Positions 53,418 through 61,573 of a DNA stretch of 61,573 bases are shown piece after piece. The position numbers were made by a program, and so were the translations under genes. The notes under the pieces were generated by a model. It made no database searches. It was given only the letters and a program-made list of their open reading frames with translations, and was not told where the DNA came from. The number at the start of each line of letters is the position of its first letter. Position 1 is the stretch's first letter. The stretch spans positions 1 to 61,573 of the forward strand of contig JABBAY010000124.1 in NCBI GenBank assembly GCA_018607725.1, written 5' to 3'. This stretch comes from K189A clade bacterium. Lineage in GTDB: Bacteria; Pseudomonadota; Gammaproteobacteria; Pseudomonadales; Azotimanducaceae.

Positions 53418-54503
53418 ATGAAAGCTGCGGTATTACGTGAAACCAACCGACCCTTAGAAATCGAAGAAGTTCAGGTCTCCAAGCCCGGGCCCCGTGAGGT
53501 CCTGATCCGCACGCTGGCGGCCGGCGTGTGTCATAGCGATCTGCACTTCATGGACGGCTCGTATCCTTACATGTTGCCGACGATCCTCGGCCATGAAAGC
53601 GCTGGCATCGTTGAACAGGTCGGCTCGGATGTCACCTATGTTAAGAAAGGCGACCACGTGATCACTTGTCTGTCGGCATTTTGCGGCCATTGCCACAAGT
53701 GCCTGACAGGCCATTTGTCGCTCTGCCAGAGTCCGGAGGTCTCTCGCAAGGCTGAAGAAGAGAGTCGACTGATTCAGAACAGTCAACCCATCCACCAGTT
53801 TCTCAACCTGTCTTCCTTCGCCGAGATGATGCTGATCCACGAGCATGCCTTGGTTAAGGTTCGAGAGGATATGCCCATGGACCGTGCCGCCTTAATCGGC
53901 TGTTCAACCACCACCGGCGTCGGTGCCGTTTTCCATACCGCCGGGGTTGAGCCAGGCTCAACCGTCGCGGTCATTGGCTGCGGTGGCGTGGGCCTCGCCG
54001 CCATCAATGGGGCCGCCATTGCCGGCGCTGGTATTATTATCGCCGTCGACATGGTGGAATCGAAACTAGAACTGGCCAAGGTTATGGGCGCAACCCATGT
54101 CATTAATGCCAGCAAATGCGATGCGGTTGGCGAGGTGCTTGAGCTGACCCGTGGCGGTTGCGACTACACCTTTGAGGCCATAGGCTTGAAAGCCACTGCC
54201 GAGCAAGCGTTCAAGATGCTCTGTGCCGGCGGCACAGCAACCGTTATCGGCATGATCCCGGTGGGCACCATGCTAGAGCTGCACGGTGTCGACTTTCTCT
54301 CTGAGAAGAAAATCCAGGGCTCGAATATGGGATCCAATCGATTCCGTATCGATATGCCTCGCTTCGTCGAATTTTATCTCAACGGCAAGTTGCACCTCGA
54401 CCAGATGATTTCAAAACATATCAAGCTGGCAGAGGTTAACGACGCGCTCGACGCGCTGAAGAGTGGGCAAGAAGCCCGTCACATCATCATGTTTGACCAA
54501 TAA
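53418..54503 (+). CDS. Zinc-dependent medium-chain alcohol dehydrogenase
   Basis: 361 residues. Catalytic zinc ligands C38 and H59-E60 (GVCHSDLH, LGHESAGIV), the structural zinc loop cysteines at 89, 92, 95 and 103 (CGHCHKCLTGHLSLC), and the nucleotide site GCGGVGLAAI (about 188-197) with Asp after the second strand, favouring NAD. It resembles class III-like/aryl or acyl alcohol dehydrogenases in length. RBS AAGGA is six bases before the ATG. An esterase-like gene follows 11 bases later, so the two are probably co-transcribed. The substrate is unknown. Confidence 0.9.
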   Translation: MKAAVLRETNRPLEIEEVQVSKPGPREVLIRTLAAGVCHSDLHFMDGSYPYMLPTILGHESAGIVEQVGSDVTYVKKGDHVITCLSAFCGHCHKCLTGHLSLCQSPEVSRKAEEESRLIQNSQPIHQFLNLSSFAEMMLIHEHALVKVREDMPMDRAALIGCSTTTGVGAVFHTAGVEPGSTVAVIGCGGVGLAAINGAAIAGAGIIIAVDMVESKLELAKVMGATHVINASKCDAVGEVLELTRGGCDYTFEAIGLKATAEQAFKMLCAGGTATVIGMIPVGTMLELHGVDFLSEKKIQGSNMGSNRFRIDMPRFVEFYLNGKLHLDQMISKHIKLAEVNDALDALKSGQEARHIIMFDQ

Positions 54504-54514
54504 GGCGTAAGCAT

Positions 54515-55705
54515 ATGACCCCGGAAGACGTTGGTCTGTCAGCGGCAAGGTTGTATAAGATCGATCATTTGACGCATGACTATATCAAGCGCGGGCGTCT
54601 GCCCGGGACCATCTCCTTGGTGGCAAGAAGAGGTGAAATTGCCCATCTTACTTGTCAGGGAAAAATGGACATCGAGGCCGACAAGGACATGGAGGAAGAT
54701 ACGATATTTCGCATCTACTCCATGTCAAAGCCGGTCACCAGCGTCGCCTTGATGATGCTCTACGAAGACGGGCGTTTTCAACTGGAAAATCCCGTCTCGC
54801 GTTTTATTCCGGCCTTCAAGGACCTCAAAGTGTACAGTGCCGACGGCAACCATACCGCGCCCGAGCGCGAGATGACCATTCGCGATCTGCTGACCCACAC
54901 ATCGGGCCTGACCTACGGCTTTATGCAATCAACGGCGGTCGATGCGATGTATCGTGAGCAAGCTGTCGAGCAATCGAAAAGCCTCGAAGAAATGGTGCAG
55001 AAACTGGCCAAAATCCCGCTGCTGTTTTCCCCTGGGACTCGCTGGAGTTATAGCGTTGCAACGGATGTCTGTGGTTATCTGGTGGAGAAGATTTCCAACA
55101 TACCTTTTGATGACTTTTTGCGCGAGCAAATTTTCGAACCTCTGTCCATGGAGGACACCGGTTTCTTCGTGCCAGACGAGAAAATCCATCGCTTCGCCGC
55201 CAATTACCAGCGAACCGAAAACGATGGCCTGCAACTCTTCGACTCACCAGAGACCAGTCACTATCAACGCAGTCCCGGCTTATTTTCTGGCGGCGGCGGA
55301 CTCGTCTCAACCGTACACGACTACTATAAGTTTGCCAGCATGCTACTGAATCAAGGCGAATATGAAGGCACTCGCCTTCTAGGCCGCAAAACCGTGGAAC
55401 TCATGACGAGCAATCACATGCCCGGTAATGGTGACTTGGCGAGCATGGGCCAGGCTGTCTTCAGCGAGAGCACCTACGACGGCATTGGTTTTGGCCTTGG
55501 GTTTTCCGTTATGCTCGACCCAGCAACCGCCCAAATCCTGGGAACGGAAGGTGAATTTGCCTGGGGCGGCGCCGCCAGCACCTACTTCTTTATTGATCCA
55601 GATGAAGATATGCTGGTGATATTCCTGACCCAGTTAATGCCCTCGTCGGCTTACCCTATTCGGCGAGAACTACGGGTCCTCGCCTACCAATCCATTATCG
55701 ATTAG
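54515..55705 (+). CDS. Serine hydrolase, beta-lactamase fold (family VIII esterase-like)
   Basis: 396 residues without a signal peptide, so cytosolic. SxxK is S69-M-S-K72, and Tyr179 in YSV replaces the YxN of class C beta-lactamases, as in EstB-type family VIII carboxylesterases; WGGAAST near the C-terminus fills the KTG position. Likely hydrolyses short-chain esters or lactones. Its place between an alcohol dehydrogenase and a biotinyl carrier, all spaced by 6-11 bases, suggests a catabolic operon for an ester- or alcohol-containing compound. Confidence 0.87.
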   Translation: MTPEDVGLSAARLYKIDHLTHDYIKRGRLPGTISLVARRGEIAHLTCQGKMDIEADKDMEEDTIFRIYSMSKPVTSVALMMLYEDGRFQLENPVSRFIPAFKDLKVYSADGNHTAPEREMTIRDLLTHTSGLTYGFMQSTAVDAMYREQAVEQSKSLEEMVQKLAKIPLLFSPGTRWSYSVATDVCGYLVEKISNIPFDDFLREQIFEPLSMEDTGFFVPDEKIHRFAANYQRTENDGLQLFDSPETSHYQRSPGLFSGGGGLVSTVHDYYKFASMLLNQGEYEGTRLLGRKTVELMTSNHMPGNGDLASMGQAVFSESTYDGIGFGLGFSVMLDPATAQILGTEGEFAWGGAASTYFFIDPDEDMLVIFLTQLMPSSAYPIRRELRVLAYQSIID

Positions 55706-55711
55706 GACAAC

Positions 55712-55942
55712 ATGATTATGTCTAGCCTGCCCATTGAAGCCGAGGTTACTGGTAACGTCTGGAAAATTGAGAAAAAAATAGGCGACCGAGTCGAAGCTGA
55801 AGACGTTATCATGATCCTTGAATCCATGAAGATGGAGATCCCAGTGGAGGCACCTTGCGCCGGCACTTTAACCGCGTTGTTGGTCAAAGAGGAAGACAGC
55901 GTGAACGAGGATCAAGTCGTCGCGATGATCGACGCAGACTAA
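55712..55942 (+). CDS. Stand-alone biotinyl carrier domain protein
   Basis: 76 residues forming just a biotin/lipoyl attachment domain: biotinylation motif ESMKMEIPV with Lys40, preceded by EAEVTGNVWKIEKKIGDRVE. AGGA precedes two possible ATGs (55712, 55718). It probably serves an acyl-CoA or pyruvate-type carboxylase, but no carboxylase subunit is encoded in this window. It lies six bases after the esterase-like gene and is convergent with an enoyl-CoA hydratase gene. Confidence 0.88.
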   Translation: MIMSSLPIEAEVTGNVWKIEKKIGDRVEAEDVIMILESMKMEIPVEAPCAGTLTALLVKEEDSVNEDQVVAMIDAD

Positions 55943-55989
55943 CCCAGCGGCTTTCTCTCGGCAGCAAGCCTTATCTCGCCAGCCAAGTT

Positions 55990-56802
55990 TCAATTGCCCT
56001 TGAATGTTGCCGGCCGCCTGGCAAAAAAGGCGGCAATACCCTCTGCTCGATCGTCAGTCAAAGTGGTGAGTATATTCTGATCAGCATCCATATGCATCAC
56101 GGCATCATCCATCGACGCGCTCACCGCATTGATACTCTGCTTGATCATTTGCACGGCTACTGGCGGCTGCCCGGCATATTTTTCCGCCATCGTCAGCGCC
56201 GCTGATAGCAATTGCTCTGCGGGGACGACTTGGTCCAGGAAACCCCAGTCCAATAGGGTCTGTGCATCCTCCCGCTCCCCCAGCATGATCATCCGTTTGG
56301 CCCTTGCTGGACCCACCAGACGCACACACAAAGGCAGCGCGTGCCAGGCCAGATTGATGCCTAAATTCACCTCTGGATAACCGCAGAAACAATCTTCTGC
56401 GCCAATTCTAAAGTCGCACGCAGTCGGGATACACACCCCTCCGCCCAGTGCCGCACCTTGTATCGCAGCGATGGTCACCTGGGGAATCTCGATGATCGCA
56501 CGAATCATCCGGGCACCCAGGCCATGCTGGCGCCGCCGCATCACCATGGTTGGCGGTGGTTCGACACTTGGCGCTTTAAGATCTGCGCCCGCGCTGAAAT
56601 GTTTACCATTACCTACGAACACCACCACCCGTGTTTGCTCGTCATCCATGAATCCGCGACTGACCTGTTCAACATCACGCATCAGACCCGTATTCAGGGC
56701 ATTGAGGGCAGCAGGGCGATTGAGTTTAACGAGTGTTACATGACCCCGCCTTTCCACTTCTATGTTTTCATAGGAGATGACTTGCTGATGATTCAAACTC
56801 AT
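55990..56802 (-). CDS. Enoyl-CoA hydratase/isomerase family protein
   Basis: 270 residues of the crotonase fold. The oxyanion-hole segments are HFSAGADLKAP (about 69-79) and IQGAALGGGVCIPTACD (about 113-129); FCGYPEVNLGI (about 138-148) supplies one active-site Glu. The second classic Glu position is not obvious, so hydratase versus isomerase cannot be decided. Likely fatty or branched-chain acyl-CoA metabolism, consistent with the carboxyl carrier next to it. ATG at 56800-56802. Confidence 0.88.
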   Translation of the reverse strand: MSLNHQQVISYENIEVERRGHVTLVKLNRPAALNALNTGLMRDVEQVSRGFMDDEQTRVVVFVGNGKHFSAGADLKAPSVEPPPTMVMRRRQHGLGARMIRAIIEIPQVTIAAIQGAALGGGVCIPTACDFRIGAEDCFCGYPEVNLGINLAWHALPLCVRLVGPARAKRMIMLGEREDAQTLLDWGFLDQVVPAEQLLSAALTMAEKYAGQPPVAVQMIKQSINAVSASMDDAVMHMDADQNILTTLTDDRAEGIAAFFARRPATFKGN

Positions 56803-56862
56803 GGGCGCACCTTGTCGCGTTTTATTGACTCGATTTCTGCTATAAGCGGTCTACTACGATTT

Positions 56863-57879
56863 CTATAATGCCTCAGCTTCTATGAAATCAACCATTTGCC
56901 GGGCTAACAGCTGGTAATTATACTGACTGACTTTATAGGCCCATTGCTCAACGTCATCACCCAGACCATAGATCAGCCGCTCTTGCGGGGAGAAATCTGA
57001 GCCCAGAGAGACCGAAATCCAGCATTCACCAGCCACCATAACCCCCCTGATTAACAGCGTCTTGTTATCAACCAGTTCAAACTGAGCGGCGATAGCGTCC
57101 TGCCAATCGATGTTATTCAAAGCTTGCACGTCTTGAAGCCGGAGATTCACTAGCGCCCGAGTCACCTCGTCAGCAGCACCCGTATAAGTCACCGACACGT
57201 CGCCAGGAAGATTAGTGACTCGCGCATTCTCAATCTCCCCACTCGCAGCACTTATATTGCCGATCTTGACCATACCAGCATTCTGCCGGCTAAGTATCAC
57301 GGTTTTCACCTGTTCGGAGTCAACATTCAAAATGACCGGAGAAAGCCATTGCGCTGGACTCGAGTCAAGCATAAGACGTTGATCAACAAGCCAGGCTTGG
57401 TCCTGCGCAGGTAGCCGAATATATTGACCCCCTCGATTGACCGGCGCGGCTCCTACTAACAATGACCAAAGCTGATTCGGCGCCTGCAATTCCACATAAG
57501 TCGCCGCACCCTGCTGGGCATCTTTATTGGCGAGACTCAAACTTACAAACCGCTCAGGCCTGCTGGTCTTAGGTTCCAGATAAACCATATCTGCCAAACT
57601 TCGCAATAGTCGCGACACTTGTGGCATATCAGCGCTATAGCCTTTGCGGTCGACGACCCGCCACTCACCGGCCTGTTTTTCCAAGCTGACCGCCTGCTGA
57701 CCCAAGTTGATACGGACCTGCGTGACCTGGTCAAGACTGGCGTTGAGATCCGTAAAGACCAGCCGACCTAACTCAGTCTCAACTGAGTCAGTATCTCGGA
57801 CACTGAGGTAGGCGAGCGTCATCAGCACCAGAACCGCGAGGGTGAGCATAACTGCTGAGCGCTTATCCACAGATATCAC
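56863..57879 (-). CDS. DUF4340 domain-containing protein
   Basis: 338 residues with one N-terminal membrane helix (about 9-26) and a periplasmic remainder. The repeated beta-rich pattern (VRINLGQQAVSLEKQAGEWRVVDRKGYSAD, LLRSLADMVYLEPKTS) is typical of DUF4340. The start at 57879 is GTG; a second GTG at 57870 with GAG eight bases upstream is equally plausible. Last of a four-gene Gld-like ABC cluster, where DUF4340 proteins usually occur. Its role in the exporter is unknown. Confidence 0.85.
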   Translation of the reverse strand: MISVDKRSAVMLTLAVLVLMTLAYLSVRDTDSVETELGRLVFTDLNASLDQVTQVRINLGQQAVSLEKQAGEWRVVDRKGYSADMPQVSRLLRSLADMVYLEPKTSRPERFVSLSLANKDAQQGAATYVELQAPNQLWSLLVGAAPVNRGGQYIRLPAQDQAWLVDQRLMLDSSPAQWLSPVILNVDSEQVKTVILSRQNAGMVKIGNISAASGEIENARVTNLPGDVSVTYTGAADEVTRALVNLRLQDVQALNNIDWQDAIAAQFELVDNKTLLIRGVMVAGECWISVSLGSDFSPQERLIYGLGDDVEQWAYKVSQYNYQLLARQMVDFIEAEAL

Positions 57880-57903
57880 TCGTCAGACTTATTCTCTTGC
57901 TAC

Positions 57904-59751
57904 TCATGATTGTCGTCTGCCACTGATCTGATGTAAGCGTAAATACTTCAGCACCAGCAGTATGAAAGTCAGCACCAACGGCATCAGCACGATATTCATG
58001 AATTTCAGGGTTGAGCCCAGCATCTCGATATCCTTATCCAGTTGGTGACGCACATTACGCAAGGCTTTGCGGATTCGCAGTTTCTCTTGCTGAAAGCGCA
58101 CTAAAGTCGCTTCCTGCTCAGGACTCAGACTCAGCAGATTCTGCTCATCTCGGCTCGATTCAAGCTCGCCAAGTTGACGCTCCGTCTCTGCGAGTTGCGA
58201 TTGCAGATCATTGGCACTGTTGAGATAACTGGCTTCAGCTTCCCGCCGCAAATCTTGAACCACCTCGAAGGGGCGACTGAACCGCCCACGACTGCGAATG
58301 CTGATGAGCGCCGAGGAGCCCGTTAAATTATCGACGGCATTCGTGACGAAATCGCCGTTATTCGCCCAAGGACTCACAATTCTCTGACCAAAGAAATCCT
58401 GCAGTTGAACCCACAGGCGGTCAGTCAGGATATCGGTGTCGGCGACGACAATCACGTTTAACTGCCCAGTGCTCAGCACGCTGTCATCGCCATCGACCGT
58501 GACGGGATATTGACTCTTCGCTGCACCCGTAATGCGCACGGCGACTGGATAAACCAGGCCCGTAGCTTGAAAGTCAGGCAGTAATTCGCTCGGATCACCG
58601 AGCATCTTTAAGCGCAAGCGTTCTATGGGCATTGCATATTCACTGGATGCCATCAGCACGTCAACCTGGGTCGAGCGCTGATCAAGCACATCCAGAATAC
58701 CCGCCGTACTGACATTGATAGTTTCAAGGGAGGACAAGATGATATCTTCATTATTAAAATTTTGCGCTTGCAGTCCCAGGATACTCAAATGCCTAACGGG
58801 CTGGCCATCAGCACCACTTACCGTCAGTGCCTGTTGTGCGTCGCCCAGCACCACATCCTTGCGCAGTAGCACGCCCCAGCCAGCCAAAAGAGGAAAGTCG
58901 ATGCTTGTTTCAGCACCGCTCATGCCCATCACGGGGTTAACCTGGGACTGATCCATCTCGGCTAACGGATCGACGAAGACCAAGACACGGCCTCCCGACA
59001 AAGCAAATTGATCAATACTCGACAGCAAACTCTCGGCCAGACCATGGGGTTGAATCAACACTAAAAGGTCAAGGCCAGCAGGTAGAGACTCAGCGTCGGG
59101 GGTGATGGTCTGCAGCTCACTCGCCTGATCGATCTGATCGATAACCACCCAGGCCGGCGTGGTCTGGAAGGTATTCATGTCCATGTCGCCCTGGACTTTG
59201 AGGCTCGACAAAAGGCCGACCTTCGGCTTGTTCTGCACTAGCAGGTTTTGAATTAACTTGCTGATCTCATACTCAAGAAACTCTTCTTTGTCTGGCTGAA
59301 AAAACCCGATGACCTGTTGATCGTCTAGCGCATTAGTCGCTGCCAAACCAAAATACAGCTCGTCGCCGGCACTGTTGACCGGCACACCTTGCAGCCCAAA
59401 GGCAGCCGCACGATCCTCGGCGTCAGAAAAAGGTTCTGGGTCGATTAGCTGCAAATTTATTTTTCCATCTGCCAGCAGGGCATATTCTTGCAATAGCTCG
59501 CGTACGCGATTGGCGTAGGCACGTAACGTCGTCAGATCTTCACTGGCTTTTTCAGAAAAGAAAAAATACAGATTAATCGGCTCGTCAATATCCTCGACGA
59601 TCTCCCGGGTGCCCGCAGCCAAGGTAAACAGCTTATTCTCTGTCAGATCAACTCTGATCCCGCTGAACCATAAATTATTCAACAGGATGACCATGACAAA
59701 AGCCAGCGCTAGCAAGAACAGACCCAGACCCGAAATGAAATTTCTATTCAT
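57904..59751 (-). CDS. GldG-like ABC-type auxiliary membrane protein
   Basis: 615 residues. A membrane helix near 9-27 anchors a large periplasmic domain (NLYFFFSEKASEDLTTLRAYANRV, GGRVLVFVDPLAEMD), then a long coiled coil (about 510-575) and a C-terminal helix (about 583-602). This is the GldG/DUF7088 type named after gliding-motility transporters, but the family is broad and the organism is not a Bacteroidetes. AGGA lies six bases before the ATG. It follows the permease gene by 8 bases. Confidence 0.88.
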   Translation of the reverse strand: MNRNFISGLGLFLLALAFVMVILLNNLWFSGIRVDLTENKLFTLAAGTREIVEDIDEPINLYFFFSEKASEDLTTLRAYANRVRELLQEYALLADGKINLQLIDPEPFSDAEDRAAAFGLQGVPVNSAGDELYFGLAATNALDDQQVIGFFQPDKEEFLEYEISKLIQNLLVQNKPKVGLLSSLKVQGDMDMNTFQTTPAWVVIDQIDQASELQTITPDAESLPAGLDLLVLIQPHGLAESLLSSIDQFALSGGRVLVFVDPLAEMDQSQVNPVMGMSGAETSIDFPLLAGWGVLLRKDVVLGDAQQALTVSGADGQPVRHLSILGLQAQNFNNEDIILSSLETINVSTAGILDVLDQRSTQVDVLMASSEYAMPIERLRLKMLGDPSELLPDFQATGLVYPVAVRITGAAKSQYPVTVDGDDSVLSTGQLNVIVVADTDILTDRLWVQLQDFFGQRIVSPWANNGDFVTNAVDNLTGSSALISIRSRGRFSRPFEVVQDLRREAEASYLNSANDLQSQLAETERQLGELESSRDEQNLLSLSPEQEATLVRFQQEKLRIRKALRNVRHQLDKDIEMLGSTLKFMNIVLMPLVLTFILLVLKYLRLHQISGRRQS

Positions 59752-59759
59752 TGGATTTC

Positions 59760-60494
59760 CTATTGCCCCTGTTTCATTTCAACAACCACCGTGGTCGCCA
59801 GTAACCAGAACAGAATCACGGAGAAGAAGAACACCAGATCCTGCAGGCCCAGAACACCTTTAGCGATGGCACCGAAATGAGTCATGAAGCTTAAGCTCGC
59901 CACGGTATCAACCACAAGCATAGGCAGCCAATCTCTAAACACGTTCAGCACCAGCGGAAATCCCGCCAGCACAAACAGCAGACACACTGTGGCCGTTAGA
60001 ATAAAAGCAATGACCTGACTTTTACTCACCGCAGACATGCATGAGCCAATCGCCAAAAAACCACCTGCCATTAGCCAGCTGCCGAGATAGCTGGAAAATA
60101 TTACGCCGTTATCAGGATCGCCAAGATAATTGACCGTCAACCAGATAGGGAAGGTGAGGAGCAGGGCCAGGCCCGCGAACAGCCAAGCCGCTAGAAATTT
60201 GCCCAAGACAGCCTGAAAACGCGTGATCGGCAAGGTTAAGAGCAATTCAATAGATCCCGACTTTCGCTCCTCGGACCACAATCGCATAGAAATCGCTGGC
60301 ACCAGAAATAAATATAGCCAAGGATGAAAATTAAAAAAAGGTATCAGGTCTGCCTGCTCACGTTCAAATAAATTACCCATGTAAAAAGTAAAGACGCCTG
60401 AGAGCACTAAAAATATCAAAATGAAAACATAGGCCAGTGGTGTTGCAAAATAGCTGCGTATCTCCCGACTGGTAATCACCTTGATTCCATTCAT
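59760..60494 (-). CDS. ABC-2 type permease (GldF-like)
   Basis: 244 residues with six hydrophobic helices. The N-terminus ITSREIRSYFATPLAYVFI and the first loop RLWSEERKSGSIELLLTLPI are diagnostic of GldF-like ABC-2 permeases. It forms the membrane channel of the exporter with the ATPase encoded upstream, whose stop it overlaps (ATGA at 60491-60494). Confidence 0.9.
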   Translation of the reverse strand: MNGIKVITSREIRSYFATPLAYVFILIFLVLSGVFTFYMGNLFEREQADLIPFFNFHPWLYLFLVPAISMRLWSEERKSGSIELLLTLPITRFQAVLGKFLAAWLFAGLALLLTFPIWLTVNYLGDPDNGVIFSSYLGSWLMAGGFLAIGSCMSAVSKSQVIAFILTATVCLLFVLAGFPLVLNVFRDWLPMLVVDTVASLSFMTHFGAIAKGVLGLQDLVFFFSVILFWLLATTVVVEMKQGQ

Positions 60495-61429
60495 GGGTTT
60501 TGCTCCTGAGTCACTGCTCGAAAGACCTCATCGAGCTTGCCCTTCTCCTGATTGATGCTCACGACAGGCAGCTGGCGATCACGGATCAAATGACTCACAT
60601 CCAGCAGAATCGATTGATCTTTATCTCGAGGAAACAAGCTCAGCTGATTACTGTCTTTAATGAATTCAACCAACGCGACCTGTTCCAAGCTGGCGAACTC
60701 CCCAAGAAACCCTTCGGCCGTCACTGACTCATCAAAGTCGAGCGTCAGGGCACCATGATATTTCGAACGCCGCTCAAGCTCATCTGGCCGACAATCCGCG
60801 ACTATCTGGCCTTGGGCAATAATGATTGCGCGGGTGCAAACCGCGGTCACCTCTTCAAGAATATGGGTGGATATAATCACAATTTTATCTTTTGCCAAAC
60901 CGCGAATCATCTCACGCACCTGATGTTTTTGATTCGGGTCTAATCCATCTGTTGGCTCATCAAGGACTAATATTTTTGGGTCGTGAATAATGGCCTGGGC
61001 CAGTCCAACCCGACGCTTGAAACCCTTGGACAAGGTCTCGATGCGTTGATCAAGCACAGCTTGCAGCGACATGGTATCGATAACCTGTTGAAAGCGCTCG
61101 TTGGCGTAAGTCCCCTTCAAACCCCGAGCTGCAGCAATAAAATTCAAAAAGGTTCGCGGCGTCATCTCCTCATAACAAGGGGCGCCTTCTGGCAGATAAC
61201 CCATCTGACGCTGCGCGGCAATTGTGTCTTGCTCAATATCACAGCCAAAAATACTAACTCGGCCGGCACTGGGCTTGAGAAACCCGGTAACGATTTTCAT
61301 GGTCGTCGACTTGCCGGCCCCGTTGGGCCCCAGAAAGCCAAGCACTTCTCCCGGCGCTACCGAAAAGGAGAGATCGTTAACCGCCTGCAGGGTCCCGAAT
61401 TGCTTGACCAAATGACTAATCTCAATCAT
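60491..61429 (-). CDS. ABC transporter ATP-binding protein (GldA-like)
   Basis: 312 residues from the ATG at 61427-61429 (MIEISHLVKQFGTLQAV). The frame extends to 61567, but the extra residues do not resemble the family. Walker A is GPNGAGKST (34-42), signature LSKGFKRRVGLAQA, Walker B ILVLDEPTDGLDP, H-loop ISTHILEEV. The C-terminal extension (about 220-312) is typical of GldA/NatA-type ATPases. First gene of a four-gene export operon. Confidence 0.92.
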   Translation of the reverse strand: MIEISHLVKQFGTLQAVNDLSFSVAPGEVLGFLGPNGAGKSTTMKIVTGFLKPSAGRVSIFGCDIEQDTIAAQRQMGYLPEGAPCYEEMTPRTFLNFIAAARGLKGTYANERFQQVIDTMSLQAVLDQRIETLSKGFKRRVGLAQAIIHDPKILVLDEPTDGLDPNQKHQVREMIRGLAKDKIVIISTHILEEVTAVCTRAIIIAQGQIVADCRPDELERRSKYHGALTLDFDESVTAEGFLGEFASLEQVALVEFIKDSNQLSLFPRDKDQSILLDVSHLIRDRQLPVVSINQEKGKLDEVFRAVTQEQNP

Positions 61430-61550
61430 TTTTCGTCCCATGGAAAAAGACGCCATATTAACCCCATTGCCGCACCTCGCAAAGTAAACACGCATTGGTG
61501 TTGATGTAGCACGGAACAAGTTCCCTGCTGCAGGCTCGGTGAATAGTCGA

Positions 61551-61573
61551 CGCAAGAGTAGGCGCAAGAGTAG
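61551..61573. repeat. 12-bp-period duplication at the window edge
   Basis: CGCAAGAGTAG occurs at 61551-61561 and 61563-61573. It lies upstream of the GldA-like gene and may continue past the window. It is similar in size to the other short duplications noted. Confidence 0.6.

Overview
The window looks like chromosomal DNA from a marine-type gammaproteobacterium. Two conserved blocks point there: rplU-rpmA-obgE divergent from ispB with a tRNA-Pro behind it, and miaB-phoH-ybeY-corC-lnt-leuS-lptE-holA in the order familiar from Pseudomonas and relatives. A PdsR/PdsS-like two-component pair, CobS/CobT, a DUF1365 lipid cluster and TPR-sulfotransferase/TonB-receptor genes fit oligotrophic marine groups. 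Base composition is moderate by eye, with more AT-rich patches near 3-8 kb and 24.6-25 kb. I cannot name the genus.

Layout. 0-3 kb: obgE (cut by the window edge), rpmA, rplU, ispB, tRNA-Pro(CGG). 3.2-7.5 kb: four overlapping minus-strand genes for lipid modification (flavin oxidase, DUF1365, cyclopropane-synthase family, related methyltransferase). 8-14 kb: membrane M48 protease, MAPEG protein, M28 peptidase, and an NfeD plus two SPFH-protein operon. 14-17.5 kb: a small unknown protein and PdsR/PdsS, with no sortase or sortase target near them. 17.6-20.1 kb: an ArsR-methyltransferase fusion translationally coupled to ahcY behind two matched inverted repeats. 20.2-23.8 kb: tesB and a MoxR AAA+/VWA pair. 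24-32 kb: FecI-like sigma factor without an anti-sigma gene, large TonB-dependent receptor, DUF4826-like protein, 2OG-Fe(II) oxygenase, methyltransferase and TPR-sulfotransferase. 32.4-38.4 kb: a complete Opp/Dpp-type peptide importer whose second permease carries a fibronectin-III-like insertion. 38.4-42.5 kb: NUDIX, CobT, CobS and an RHG phosphatase. 42.6-53.3 kb: the housekeeping block with DUF1820 and folK. 53.4-56.8 kb: alcohol dehydrogenase, family VIII esterase-like hydrolase, stand-alone biotinyl carrier, enoyl-CoA hydratase. 56.9-61.6 kb: a Gld-like ABC-2 system with a DUF4340 protein.

How parts may work together. The ArsR-methyltransferase/ahcY unit most likely controls the S-adenosylhomocysteine step of the methyl cycle, whose product comes from the several SAM methyltransferases here. 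The receptor, tailoring enzymes and peptide importer between 24 and 38 kb could form one uptake/modification neighbourhood, but only adjacency supports this. Two separate AAA+/VWA pairs (MoxR/CoxE-like and CobS/CobT) are present. Several gene ends carry short tandem duplications that include the stop codon.

Start codons were checked against the DNA. Several genes start with GTG or TTG (MoxR, CoxE-like, CobT, OppF-type, PhoH-like, the 2OG oxygenase and probably MiaB).
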